The notes: generated from the sequence alone by a model not told the origin. Shown: positions 46,293-55,271, counted from the stretch's first letter. The stretch is DNA of 64,000 nucleotides from Chryseobacterium sp. ZHDP1 (GCF_018603435.1 NZ_CP075682.1:124001-188000); one strand, 5' to 3'. Numbers and translations: made by a program.

Positions 46293-49200
46293 GTGTCACA
46301 AAAAATATTAACTCCTCATAAATCTCTAAATAAATCCTTTCTGAAACTTAAACCAAACAGAAAAGATATTGAAAATTTCAAGCACAATTTTGTAACACTT
46401 TTTGAAAGGATCAATGAAAAAGAATCTGAAGAATTTCAAAAAAATCTCATTATAGATTTCCTAAAAAAAAATGGTTTTGATGCTGATTTCTATATAAATA
46501 CAAAAGGAAAAAATGATTTAGTTATACATATTGATAAAACAGCTGCTAGTCCTGTAGGGGTCATTGTTGAAACCAAGAGCATTAGCAATTCTGCGGAAAT
46601 GGTAAGTGCTAAAAAACTAAACACTAAAGCACTTCAGGAATTGTTATTATATTTTCTTAGGGAGAGAATTACACATAAAAATTTGGAGGTTAAACATCTT
46701 ATTGTAACCAATCTATATGAGTGGTTCATTTTTGATGCGTATCAATTCGAATATTTTTTTGCTAAGAACAAAAAATTAGTTAAGCAATTTGAGGATTTTG
46801 AAACGAAAAGACTTTCAGGAATATCAACAGATGTATTCTATAAAGAAATTGCAAAGCCATTTTTAGATGAGGTAGCTAGTCAATTAGAGTTTACTTATTT
46901 CAATTTAAAAGATTACGCATCTATTGTAAAGAACCATTCTCAAAGGGATGACAACAAGCTGATTGCTATTTTTAAAATATTTAGTCCGGCTCATCTCCTA
47001 AAACTTCCATTCATCAATGACAGTAATACTTTAGATAAGAGTTTTTATAATGAATTATTACATATTATTGGATTAACAGAGACAAAGGAAGCTGGAAAAC
47101 GATTAATTGAGCGCAATAAGTCTGGACAAAGAAATTTAGGTTCTTTATTAGAAGATACCATTATACAATTGGATTCTTTGGATAAGGTAAATCGTATCAA
47201 CAAGCCATTCTTGTATGGAGATTCATATGAAGAAAGACTTTTCAACATTGCACTAGAACTCAATATTACCTGGATTAACCGGGTTTTATTCCTAAAGTTA
47301 ATGGAGGGACAGCTTGTCAATTATCACAGAGGCGACAAAGCATTTCTTTTCTTAAATTTTAATAAGATAAGACAGTACGATGACCTTAATACTTTATTCT
47401 TTCAGGTTCTAGCGAGAAAGTATGAGGACAGAAATGAAGATGTTAAGAAAGCATATGAAAAGGTTCCTTACTTGAATAGTTCGCTTTTTGAACCTACCGA
47501 ATTAGAGCATTCGACTCTAATTATTAGTAATTTAAAGGACGAAAAGAAAATACCCATACTTCCTACAACAGTTCTGAAAGATACAACAGGTAAAAAAAGA
47601 AGTGGAGAACTTAATACTTTAGAATATCTATTTGAATTTTTAGATGCTTATGATTTTGCAAGTGAAGGGACAGCAGATATTTTAGATGAAAATAAGACCT
47701 TGATTAATGCTTCTGTCCTAGGGTTAATTTTTGAGAAGATTAACGGATATAAAGATGGTAGTTTTTATACTCCGGGCTTTATCACAATGTATATGTGTAA
47801 AGAAACGTTACGCAAAGCAGTTTTACAAAAATTCAATGAGATCAAGAATTGGGATTGTAAATCAATTGTCGATTTACATAATAGAATAAACGATATAAAA
47901 GAGGCAAATGAGATTGTGAATTCTTTACGTGTTTGCGATCCCGCGGTTGGTTCAGGTCACTTTTTGGTATCTGCTCTTAATGAATTTATAGCGATTAAAA
48001 ATGATCTTGGAATTCTGGTAGATAAATTTGGGAAGAAATTAAAAGATTATAATATCGAAGTACAGAATGACGAATTAATAATTACAGACGAAAATGGAGA
48101 ACTTTTCGAGTATAATCCTAAAATTAAAGAAAGCCACAGAATTCAGGAGACTTTATTTCACGAAAAACAAACCATTATAGAAAACTGTTTGTTTGGCGTA
48201 GACATAAATCCCAATTCTGTAAAAATATGTCGTCTTCGTCTTTGGATTGAATTGCTGAAGAATGCTTATTATAAATCAGAGAACGAATTGGAGACACTTC
48301 CTAATATTGATATTAATATTAAGAATGGTAATTCATTGATTAACCGTTTTGGATTGGATAGTAACTTGTCATCCGCTCTGAAAAAAACAGGAATTTCCAT
48401 AGAAAAGTATAAGGAAGCTGTTGATCTTTACCGCAATGCAGAAAGTAAAGCTCAAAAATGGGAATTAGAACAACTTATTAACAACATTAAAACAGGATTC
48501 AGGACAGAAATTAGCAAGAACAGCAAAGAAATCAAATCTCTTAATCTATTGAGAGGAGAATATTATACGAAGTATCAAAGTGAGCAACTTTTTGAAACTG
48601 CTTTAACAAAAGCTCAACAAAAAGATAAGAAAACTCTGGAGGCAAAAATCAAAAAAATTGAAGATTTTATTGAAGAGATTAAGAACAATAAAATCTACGA
48701 AAATGCTTTTGAGTGGCGTTTTGAATTTCCGGAAGTATTGGATAACGAAGGAAATTTTATTGGTTTTGATGCTATCATAGGAAATCCTCCATACATTCAA
48801 TTACAAAAAATGGGAGCTGAAAGTGATGCCCTTCAGCAAATGGAATATGAAACTTTTGCTAAAACTGGAGATATTTATAGTTTATTTTATGAGTTAGGAT
48901 ATGATATTCTTAAACCAAAAGGAATATTAACCTTTATTACTTCCAATAAATGGATGAGAGCTGCCTATGGCGAGAGTCTGCGTAACTTTTTTGCAGAGAA
49001 AACAAATCCTGAAATTTTAATTGACTTCTCAGGCAATCAGATATTTGATACAGCAACAGTAGATACTAATATTTTGACATTTACCAGGGATAAAAATAGA
49101 CAACAAACAGAAGCCTGCATTGTTAAAGAAAAGCTGTTAATTAATTTGAGCGATTATTTTAGACAGAATTTAGTAAAAGCAAATTTTTCCAGTAGTGACT

Positions 49201-50048
49201 CTTGGGTTATATTAAGTAATATCGAACAACGGATAAAAGCTAAAATTGAAGCTATAGGAACCCCTCTTAAAGAATGGGATATTAATATCTATAGAGGGAT
49301 TTTGACGGGATACAATGAAGCCTTTATAATTGATAAAAAAAAGAAAGATGAACTCATTGCAGAAGATCCAAAATCTGCCGAAATCATACGACCGTTATTA
49401 AGAGGGCGTGATATTAAGCGATACTCATTTGAATTTGCTGATTTATATCTAATTACGACATTTCCAAGCTTGAAAATAGATATTGAATTGTATCCGGCTG
49501 TAAAACAACATCTTCTGTCCTTTGGCTATGACCGGTTAAAACAGACTGGAGATAAGGGATCTCGTAAAAAGACTAATAATCAATGGTTTGAAACACAAGA
49601 TTCGATAAGTTATTGGGAGGATTTTTATAGACAGAAAATTATTTATCCTGGTATAATGAGAATAGCGAAAAGTAATTTAACTAACTTTCCAAGATTTGCG
49701 TTTGACAAATCAAATAATTTCTTTTTTGGAAATGACTGTTATTTTATTGTTGGGCAAAATTTAGAATATCTATGGCTTTTACTAAATTCGACTCTACTAG
49801 GATATCTTTATAGATATTATATATATTCATTCGATGAAACAGGTTTTAAAATTTTCACTGACTATTTTCAAAACATACCACTCCCATTACCTGATAAAAA
49901 CAAATTAGATGAAGTTGAAAAACTTCTGAGCAGTGAACCTGAAATAAGCGTAGTAAACAGTTGGGTTTATAATTTAATTGGATTAAATTCTGAAGAAATT
50001 TGTGAAATAGAAAATTCGGTTTTTAAAATTGTTGATAATGCTAATTAA
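46293..50048 (+). CDS. Type IIG restriction-modification enzyme (Eco57I-like), with invertible C-terminal domain
   Basis: A 1251-residue single-chain enzyme joining nuclease, adenine methyltransferase and target recognition. The N-terminus has a PD-(D/E)XK core (Asp75 in KNDLVIHI; Glu93-Thr-Lys95 in VIVETKS). The methyltransferase has CDPAVGSGHF (near residue 549) and IIGNPPYI (near residue 830). The recognition domain starts near residue 960 with SWVILSNIEQ and includes PLLRGRDIKRY. The start is GTG at 46293. A 23-bp inverted repeat crosses codons for SDYFRQN near residue 953 and recurs inverted at 50946-50968, so everything after it lies in an invertible segment. The stop overlaps the opposed cassette by eight bases. 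Confidence 0.93.
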   Translation: MSQKILTPHKSLNKSFLKLKPNRKDIENFKHNFVTLFERINEKESEEFQKNLIIDFLKKNGFDADFYINTKGKNDLVIHIDKTAASPVGVIVETKSISNSAEMVSAKKLNTKALQELLLYFLRERITHKNLEVKHLIVTNLYEWFIFDAYQFEYFFAKNKKLVKQFEDFETKRLSGISTDVFYKEIAKPFLDEVASQLEFTYFNLKDYASIVKNHSQRDDNKLIAIFKIFSPAHLLKLPFINDSNTLDKSFYNELLHIIGLTETKEAGKRLIERNKSGQRNLGSLLEDTIIQLDSLDKVNRINKPFLYGDSYEERLFNIALELNITWINRVLFLKLMEGQLVNYHRGDKAFLFLNFNKIRQYDDLNTLFFQVLARKYEDRNEDVKKAYEKVPYLNSSLFEPTELEHSTLIISNLKDEKKIPILPTTVLKDTTGKKRSGELNTLEYLFEFLDAYDFASEGTADILDENKTLINASVLGLIFEKINGYKDGSFYTPGFITMYMCKETLRKAVLQKFNEIKNWDCKSIVDLHNRINDIKEANEIVNSLRVCDPAVGSGHFLVSALNEFIAIKNDLGILVDKFGKKLKDYNIEVQNDELIITDENGELFEYNPKIKESHRIQETLFHEKQTIIENCLFGVDINPNSVKICRLRLWIELLKNAYYKSENELETLPNIDINIKNGNSLINRFGLDSNLSSALKKTGISIEKYKEAVDLYRNAESKAQKWELEQLINNIKTGFRTEISKNSKEIKSLNLLRGEYYTKYQSEQLFETALTKAQQKDKKTLEAKIKKIEDFIEEIKNNKIYENAFEWRFEFPEVLDNEGNFIGFDAIIGNPPYIQLQKMGAESDALQQMEYETFAKTGDIYSLFYELGYDILKPKGILTFITSNKWMRAAYGESLRNFFAEKTNPEILIDFSGNQIFDTATVDTNILTFTRDKNRQQTEACIVKEKLLINLSDYFRQNLVKANFSSSDSWVILSNIEQRIKAKIEAIGTPLKEWDINIYRGILTGYNEAFIIDKKKKDELIAEDPKSAEIIRPLLRGRDIKRYSFEFADLYLITTFPSLKIDIELYPAVKQHLLSFGYDRLKQTGDKGSRKKTNNQWFETQDSISYWEDFYRQKIIYPGIMRIAKSNLTNFPRFAFDKSNNFFFGNDCYFIVGQNLEYLWLLLNSTLLGYLYRYYIYSFDETGFKIFTDYFQNIPLPLPDKNKLDEVEKLLSSEPEISVVNSWVYNLIGLNSEEICEIENSVFKIVDNAN
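49148..49170 (+). repeat. Left inverted repeat of the invertible segment
   Basis: A 23-bp sequence, in coding frame within the type IIG gene, whose exact reverse complement is at 50946-50968. It contains the core TTATTTTAGACAG. Confidence 0.92.
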
Positions 50049-50968
50049 TCTCAATAAATCCTATTTGATTTCTTTCATATTCAGATAGAGTGTATAAATC
50101 AAAAATCATTTGATCTAATTGTAATAACAGTTTCTTAATACTTGAAGGATTTAAACTTGTCTGAATTTTGCTAATAATTATCTCAAATTCAAAGTTTAAA
50201 TCATCATCAACTTCCATTACAGGAATTTTATCTAAAAATATTTTCCTTAATTCACGTGTTCCTCCCTGTAATTCAGGAAAATTATCAATAAAACAATATT
50301 TGAAAAGTGAAGAGTTTAAAAATGCTGTTAAATATGCAAGATGTTTTCCTGTAATCATAAACGATTTATCATTTTGCATAAATCCTTTATCATCCAGATA
50401 AAAAGGTAAAAATTTAGTCATATTAGGATACATAATTTTTTGTACAAAAAAATCCTCCCAATAATTAGCACCCCAGCGTTGAAGGGCATACCATTCATAA
50501 CGGATACCTGTTTCTGCCTTATTTCTATTAGAAAGAGGTTCTTTATATAGAGATAAATGTTTATAGACAGCGGGATAATTGTTTCTGAATTGATATTCAG
50601 CTTCTTCAGATGCTCCTTTTATGGATGGATCATTATGTAAAGGAAAGTGCCAAGGAATAAATAAAATCCATAGATCTGCAGACTCATAGCCATATCTTTT
50701 TATATCTCTGCCGCGTAAAATAGGTCGTATAATTTCTTCACTTTTAGGATCCTGATCAATCAATTCTTTTCGTTTAACTCCGTCTATTATAAAGGCCTCG
50801 TTAAATCCTGTTTTGATTCCGTAGTTTATTCTTATATCCCAATCTTTTAATGGTGTGCCAATTTTCTCAATTTTGTTCTTTATCTGCTGTTCAATTGGAG
50901 AGAGAATTACCCAACTTTCAAAATTTGAAAATGACGACAATGAAGAATTCTGTCTAAAATAATCGCTC
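50041..50968 (-). CDS. Silent, startless cassette: alternative recognition domain for the type IIG enzyme
   Basis: About 309 codons on the minus strand, homologous to the end of the type IIG gene. The first 85 residues after the repeat closely match (SWVILSPIEQ, IGTPLKDWDI, NEAFIIDG, ILRGRDIKRYGYESADLW) while the last 200 mostly differ. There is no proper start: the frame enters through the inverted repeat, a TAA stands one codon before it, and only a TTG is available further in. So it is not an independent gene but a stored 3' end that becomes active after inversion. It has its own stop, overlapping the type IIG stop region by eight bases. Confidence 0.88.
50946..50968 (-). repeat. Right inverted repeat of the invertible segment
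   Basis: The exact reverse complement of 49148-49170. On the minus strand it leads in frame into the silent recognition-domain cassette, and an in-frame stop lies one codon before it. Confidence 0.92.
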
Positions 50969-51009
50969 GTTTAGATGCTGTTTTTATAGTCTATATTTAT
51001 TTTAGACAG
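50950..51009. promoter_or_regulatory. Third partial recombinase site before the recombinase gene
   Basis: TTATTTTAGACAG at 50997-51009 repeats 13 bases of the inverted-repeat core and is inverted relative to the copy at 50950-50962. The 34 bases between could be a second, short invertible piece or a recombinase binding pair in the recombinase gene's control region. Confidence 0.5.
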
Positions 51010-51018
51010 TTTTTGTAT

Positions 51019-51043
51019 ATTTTATACCATTATTGTATAAAAT
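51019..51043. promoter_or_regulatory. Palindrome in front of the recombinase gene
   Basis: ATTTTATAC at 51019-51027 and GTATAAAAT at 51035-51043 form a perfect 9-bp inverted repeat, 7 bases apart, 14 bases before the recombinase ATG. It may be an operator or the recombinase's own binding site. Confidence 0.45.
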
Positions 51044-51057
51044 TTTAAACAAAAGAA

Positions 51058-51654
51058 ATGATTTACGGATACATCAGAGTAAGCACAGACAAACAAACAG
51101 TAGAAAATCAAAGATTTGAAATCAATCATTTTTGTGACAAGCAACAAATTGTTGTTAACAAATGGATCGAAGAAACTATTTCAGGAGCAAAGAATGTTGA
51201 TGACAGAAAATTAGGAAAACTTTTAAAAAAAATGAAAAAAGGAGATGTTTTAATTTGCTCAGAATTATCCAGGCTTGGAAGAAATCTTCTGATGATTATG
51301 GGAGTACTTAATGAATGTATGAATCGTGATATTCAAGTTTGGACCATTAAAGACAATTATCGCTTAGGAAGTGATATTAATTCTAAAGTATTAGCATTTG
51401 CATTTGGATTATCAGCTGAAATTGAAAGAAACCTTATATCCCAGAGAACTAAAGAAGCATTAGCTCGAAAAAGAGCAGAAGGTGTAATTTTAGGCCGTCC
51501 TGTGGGTAGTAAATCTTCTAAGACAAAATTATCTGGTCAGGAAAAGAAGATTCAAGAGTTGATTGAAAAGAAAGTTTCATATTCTGCAATAGGTAGGATT
51601 TTAGGTGTGCATAGATTAACCGTTTCTAGTTTTGTAAAAGAAAGAATGAACTAA
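51058..51654 (+). CDS. Serine recombinase of the resolvase/invertase family
   Basis: A 198-residue small serine recombinase. The catalytic Ser9 lies in YGYIRVSTDKQ; LICSELSRLGRN and the long E-helix beginning AFAFGLSAEIERNLISQRTKEAL follow, then a linker GRPVGSK and a C-terminal helix-turn-helix (SYSAIGRILGVHRLTVSSFV). Size and order match invertases such as Hin or Gin. It sits 90 bases from the right inverted repeat of the type IIG switch, which makes it the likely enzyme for that inversion. Start is ATG. Confidence 0.92.
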   Translation: MIYGYIRVSTDKQTVENQRFEINHFCDKQQIVVNKWIEETISGAKNVDDRKLGKLLKKMKKGDVLICSELSRLGRNLLMIMGVLNECMNRDIQVWTIKDNYRLGSDINSKVLAFAFGLSAEIERNLISQRTKEALARKRAEGVILGRPVGSKSSKTKLSGQEKKIQELIEKKVSYSAIGRILGVHRLTVSSFVKERMN

Positions 51655-52120
51655 TTACAACTACAAATTAAAATAGAAAAACAGAAGCCAAAGGTAATTC
51701 GCTACCAAGTCCAATAGCTAAATTCTGTCAAGGTCAAGCCCTCCGGATTTTCAGAAAAAGTTTTTACGTATAAAAATCTACGCAAAAACTTTTTCCAAAA
51801 AACCTTAACAGAATGCCACGCTCATTTTCAAAAGGCTTTCTTTTTTTCTTTTTTTTTCGGTTTTTTCTTCGTTTTCTTTTAGAAATATTTCAACTGAGAA
51901 ATTTCAGGCCAAAGAGAAGGATAAATTCTTGGTTTTGAACTCTAAAAAATCTATTCAAAATTTGAACTTTTTACTTGCAGATTCGAGCAGAAATTTTTAG
52001 TTTTACTACGTAAAATTTAAATTAGGATTTACCATTTTTTTGCAAATGTCCTATTTGAGGCCATTCACAGAGATGCTACAGCGAAAATCTTATTCATAAA
52101 GCGATGAGGAATGGGCACAA
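51655..52120. other. Gene-free right end of the island
   Basis: Holds the large hairpin at 51722-51814, a long T-rich run (51838-51885), and AT-rich sequence up to attR. I find no open frame that I would call a gene. Confidence 0.5.
51722..51814. repeat. Long two-stem hairpin near the right end of the island
   Basis: An inner stem of 17 positions with one mismatch (51754-51770 with 51779-51795) sits inside an outer stem made of ATTCTGT/ACAGAAT (51722-51728 with 51808-51814) and AAGGT/ACCTT (51730-51734 with 51802-51806). No gene is present. It may be an origin of transfer, a structured RNA, or an end structure of the island. Confidence 0.6.
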
Positions 52121-52137
52121 AATCCCTCACTCTCCGC
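52121..52137. repeat. attR, 17-bp direct repeat
   Basis: AATCCCTCACTCTCCGC, identical to the 3' end of tRNA-Ser at 18009-18025, with no tRNA structure upstream of it. It marks the right end of the island. Confidence 0.9.
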
Positions 52138-52173
52138 AAAAAATCCTTCAAAGTAAATTTTGAAGGATTTTTT
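52138..52173 (+). terminator. Displaced terminator of tRNA-Ser
   Basis: A 15-bp stem (52138-52152 with 52159-52173) ending in T residues, placed directly after attR. In the chromosome without the island it would stand right behind tRNA-Ser and end its transcript. Confidence 0.7.
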
Positions 52174-52905
52174 TATTACTGCATCTGTAATTTCAGGCGT
52201 TTTTAGGGATCAGTATCAAAATCTGAGGACTGTACAAAAAGTTTAGCTGATCTGAATAAGAAAAACGTTCTGTTATTTATCTGATTAAGCTCTTCATTTT
52301 CTGTAGTACCATCCGTTTATTTTCTGTTAAATTATCATTTGGTTCATAATTAATCTGCAAATTAAAAGATTTTATAAGTTGCAATATACTTTCAACTCAA
52401 TTATAAGTTGTAGTTTAAAGTAAATTAATATTCCCAGAAGTAGAAAGCATGACATTCTAAAACTGACGTTTAAAAGCGGTAATCATTGGCAAAAAAGAAT
52501 TTACAAATTGAATTTCTTATGGTATTAAAAAGGGTTCCGGATGTATTTCTGTTTTTTGTATTTATTGATTTTGAAAGCTGCTAAAAGCATACGATTAAAT
52601 AATTTTCTACAGATCATATTTAAACTTTATTTTACCTGAAATAATTTATTTTAATTTATGCTAAATTCTGTTATTTGTAATTTTCTAATCGCTTACATGC
52701 AAAAACGGTAAAAAAAAATGTCAATTTTTAACGTTTTTTAGCTTTAAAAGTGTTTTTTTTACACTTGTTTGTATTTTTTTTTAAGTTATTTTTTTACAAT
52801 TCTTATCATAATATTTATCTAAAAAAATCACTTATTTTTTTACTGTAATCTCCATCATAAATACTTGTTAATTGATGCATTACAATATTGATAAGTGTAA
52901 TTTTA

Positions 52906-52921
52906 ATGATAACCTTATCAT
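52906..52921. promoter_or_regulatory. Candidate operator palindrome
   Basis: ATGATAACCTTATCAT has 7-bp arms about a 2-base centre. Further TTATCATAA words occur at about 52804 and 52916. It lies about 110 bases before the promoter of the Nudix-type regulator, which may bind here. Inferred from symmetry and position. Confidence 0.35.
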
Positions 52922-52994
52922 AATTTGTATGTGAATGTTTTCATAAAAAATCGATATGTAAATTGCTGATATTTAGGTCTTAGTGTGAAAATTA

Positions 52995-53025
52995 TTTTTT
53001 TTATTCATTTGAATTTTTATATTTG
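52995..53025 (+). promoter_or_regulatory. Bacteroidota-type promoter for the xylose genes
   Basis: TATATTTG at 53018-53025, with TTTT at 52995-52998, 19 bases upstream. It overlaps the TTG at 53023, which argues that translation begins at the later ATG (53053). Confidence 0.55.
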
Positions 53026-53052
53026 TCATGTTACATAAATGTTAACACTTGC

Positions 53053-53769
53053 ATGAGCCCCAATTTTATACATACCTATGTTTCGGTTGACTGTGTTGTT
53101 TTTGGTTTCGACCATGAAAACAGATTAAATATCTTATTAGTTGAAAGACATCTTGATGAAGAAAGACAGATAAAACTTCCGGGAAGTCTCATTTTTAGTG
53201 ATGAAGATGTGGACGATGCTGCAGAAAGAGTACTGCACGAGCTTACAGGAATTAAAAAAATGGTTCTGAAACAGTTTAAGTGTTTTGCAGATCCTATGAG
53301 AGCCAATAATGAAAACGATATCCAATGGATGGGAACAGAGTACAAACAGCATATCGACAGAATTATTACCGTTGCCTATCTTTCTCTGTGTAAGATTGAT
53401 CATAAGATTAACAGTACGAAATACAGCACAGTAGATTGGTTTCCCATTGATGAGGTTCCTTCTCTGCCGTTTGATCATAATAAAATTATTAATGAATCTT
53501 TAGGGGAGGTAAGAAAATGGATAGAAGTTGATTTCTCTATTATATTTGAGCTTCTTCCAAAAAAGTTTACCATTAGACAGCTCTATCAGTTGTACAGTGC
53601 ATTAAGTGAAAAACAAATTGATATTAAAAACTTTCATAAAAAAATCTCCTCGTTCAATTATATCATACCATTGGATGAGATCGAAAAGAACGTATCGCAT
53701 CGTGCAGCCAGATATTATAAATTCGATGCCAAAATTTACAAGAAAAACAATACTAAACTAATAAAATAA
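53053..53769 (+). CDS. Nudix-related (NrtR-type) sugar regulator
   Basis: About 238 residues from ATG at 53053. Residues 1-130 form a Nudix domain (HTYVSVDCVVFGFDHENRLN, then VERHLDEERQIKLPGSLIFS). The Nudix box is degenerate: the usual RE is RV in AAERVLHELTG, so hydrolysis is unlikely. A winged helix follows (FTIRQLYQLYSALSEKQIDI, then ... KKISSFNYIIPLDE). Proteins of this NrtR family regulate pentose use in Bacteroidota by binding a sugar derivative. Its gene stands 17 bases before xylB, so it most likely controls the xylose genes that follow. Confidence 0.85.
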   Translation: MSPNFIHTYVSVDCVVFGFDHENRLNILLVERHLDEERQIKLPGSLIFSDEDVDDAAERVLHELTGIKKMVLKQFKCFADPMRANNENDIQWMGTEYKQHIDRIITVAYLSLCKIDHKINSTKYSTVDWFPIDEVPSLPFDHNKIINESLGEVRKWIEVDFSIIFELLPKKFTIRQLYQLYSALSEKQIDIKNFHKKISSFNYIIPLDEIEKNVSHRAARYYKFDAKIYKKNNTKLIK

Positions 53770-53786
53770 TACCTTTTTAAAACTAT

Positions 53787-55271
53787 ATGTACTTACTAGG
53801 TTATGATATCGGCAGTTCTTCTGTGAAAGTTTGTCTCGTTGAAGCATCCAGCGGAAAAGTAATCGCATCCGAATTTTCACCTAAAAAAGAGATGAAAATC
53901 ACTGCGATTCATCCCGGTTGGGCAGAACAGAATCCTGTCGACTGGTGGACAAATCTGAAGCTGGCTCATGAAGCGGTAATGCATGAAGCCGGCATAAATG
54001 CAGAAGACATTAAAGGAATTGGTATTACCTGGCAAATGCATGGTTTAATTTTAGTAGACAAAGATCAGAACCTGTTAAGACCCTCCATCATCTGGTGCGA
54101 TAGCCGTGCTGTTCCTTATGGAGAAAAAGCCTTTAAAGAAATCGGAGAAGAAAAATGTTTATCTCACCTCTTAAATTCTCCCGGGAATTTCACCGCTTCA
54201 AAATTAGCATGGGTAAAAGAGAATGAGCCGGAAATTTTCGAAAAAATAGACAAGATAATGCTTCCCGGAGATTATATTGCCATGAGACTTTCCGGAGAGA
54301 TCGGAATAACGGTTGAAGGCTTGTCAGAAGGGATTTTCTGGGACTTTAAAAACAATTGCATCTCAGAAGATGTCATTAATTATTACGGGATTCCGAAAAG
54401 TTTTTTTCCTGAAATCGTACCTACATTCGGAATTCAGTCAGCAGTTTCTGCCGTAGCGGCAGAGGAATTAGGCTTAAAAGAAGGAACTCCCATTTCATAC
54501 AGAGCAGGAGATCAGCCGAATAATGCATTATCACTCAATGTTTTTAATCCCGGAGAAATTGCTTCCACAGCAGGAACTTCAGGCGTTGTTTACGGCGTTT
54601 TAGATAAATTAGACTACGATAAACTATCAAGAGTAAATACTTTCGCGCACGTTAATCATACCGAAGAATTGACGAGATTAGGAGTTTTACTTTGCATTAA
54701 CGGAACAGGAATTTTAAATTCATGGTTAAAACATAATCTGGCAACCTCCCTGTCTTCTTACGGAGACATGAACGACATGGCGTCGCTTTCGCCGGTAGGA
54801 GCCAAAGGATTAAGCATCATCCCTTTCGGAAACGGAGCAGAAAGAGTACTCGAAAATAAAGAAACCAATTGCTCCATTCACGGGATTAATTTTAATATCC
54901 ATACCAAAGGAGATATCCTGCGTGCCGCACAGGAGGGAATTGTATTTTCCTATGAATACGGAATGGACATCATGAGAAATATCGGGATGGATATTCAGGT
55001 GATCCGTGCAGGAAATGCCAATATGTTCCTGAGTTCAATTTTCAGAAAATCATTAGCGGGAGTAAGCAACGCTGTTATTGAACTTTATGATACCGACGGA
55101 GCGGTAGGTGCTGCAAGAGCCGCAGGAATGGGAATCGGATTTTATGCAGATTCTAAAGAAGCCTTTGCCTCTCTGGAAAGAATAGCCGTAATAGAACCGC
55201 AGCTGGAAAAAAGAGAACAATACTTAGAAGCCTATTCAAGATGGAAACAGCATCTTAACGAAATAGTATAA
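53787..55271 (+). CDS. xylB: Xylulokinase
   Basis: A 494-residue FGGY-family kinase that phosphorylates D-xylulose to xylulose 5-phosphate. The N-terminal ATPase strand is LLGYDIGSSSVKVCLVE, followed by the sugar-binding GITWQMHGLILVDK and IIWCDSRAVPYGE, and in the second half the GTSGVVYGVLD segment and FGNGAERV. Length is normal. The neighbours, a Nudix regulator upstream and xylose isomerase downstream, favour xylulose over other sugars. Confidence 0.93.
   Translation: MYLLGYDIGSSSVKVCLVEASSGKVIASEFSPKKEMKITAIHPGWAEQNPVDWWTNLKLAHEAVMHEAGINAEDIKGIGITWQMHGLILVDKDQNLLRPSIIWCDSRAVPYGEKAFKEIGEEKCLSHLLNSPGNFTASKLAWVKENEPEIFEKIDKIMLPGDYIAMRLSGEIGITVEGLSEGIFWDFKNNCISEDVINYYGIPKSFFPEIVPTFGIQSAVSAVAAEELGLKEGTPISYRAGDQPNNALSLNVFNPGEIASTAGTSGVVYGVLDKLDYDKLSRVNTFAHVNHTEELTRLGVLLCINGTGILNSWLKHNLATSLSSYGDMNDMASLSPVGAKGLSIIPFGNGAERVLENKETNCSIHGINFNIHTKGDILRAAQEGIVFSYEYGMDIMRNIGMDIQVIRAGNANMFLSSIFRKSLAGVSNAVIELYDTDGAVGAARAAGMGIGFYADSKEAFASLERIAVIEPQLEKREQYLEAYSRWKQHLNEIV

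Larger units (their letters stand above)
49148..50968. other. Invertible DNA segment exchanging the type IIG recognition domain
   Basis: Bounded by a perfect 23-bp inverted repeat at 49148-49170 and 50946-50968, containing GATTATTTTAGACAG. It contains the current 3' end of the type IIG gene and, facing it, a second, different 3' end. Inversion would place the silent stop (50041) at 50075, making the gene 3,783 bases, that is 1,261 codons, exactly in frame. A serine recombinase gene begins 90 bases from the right boundary. Confidence 0.88.
18009..52137. mobile_element. Integrated genomic island of about 34.1 kb at tRNA-Ser
   Basis: Bounded by the exact 17-bp direct repeat AATCCCTCACTCTCCGC at 18009-18025 (attL, inside tRNA-Ser) and 52121-52137 (attR, outside any gene). 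A tyrosine recombinase gene lies 253 bases inside attL. The content is accessory: two restriction systems, unknown genes, a SusCD cargo set and a site-specific recombinase. I find no relaxase, coupling protein or type IV secretion genes, so it is an integrative island that would need help to move between cells. A hairpin right after attR looks like the displaced tRNA terminator. Confidence 0.88.
52174..53052. other. AT-rich intergenic region before the xylose genes
   Basis: About 880 bases without a gene. The right half has several TTATCAT words, including a palindrome at 52906-52921, and a promoter-like box at 53018-53025. The left half shows nothing I can name. Confidence 0.5.

Noticed and set aside
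50041..50940. The opposed cassette as an independent gene starting at a TTG
   Set aside because: Its frame continues through the inverted repeat without a start and is closed by a stop there; it is homologous only to the end of the type IIG gene.
18009..52137. The island as a complete conjugative element
   Set aside because: I find no relaxase, coupling protein or secretion genes on either strand.
53023..53052. A longer regulator starting at TTG 53023
   Set aside because: The TTG overlaps a promoter-like TATATTTG box, and the ATG at 53053 gives the normal Nudix-regulator start.
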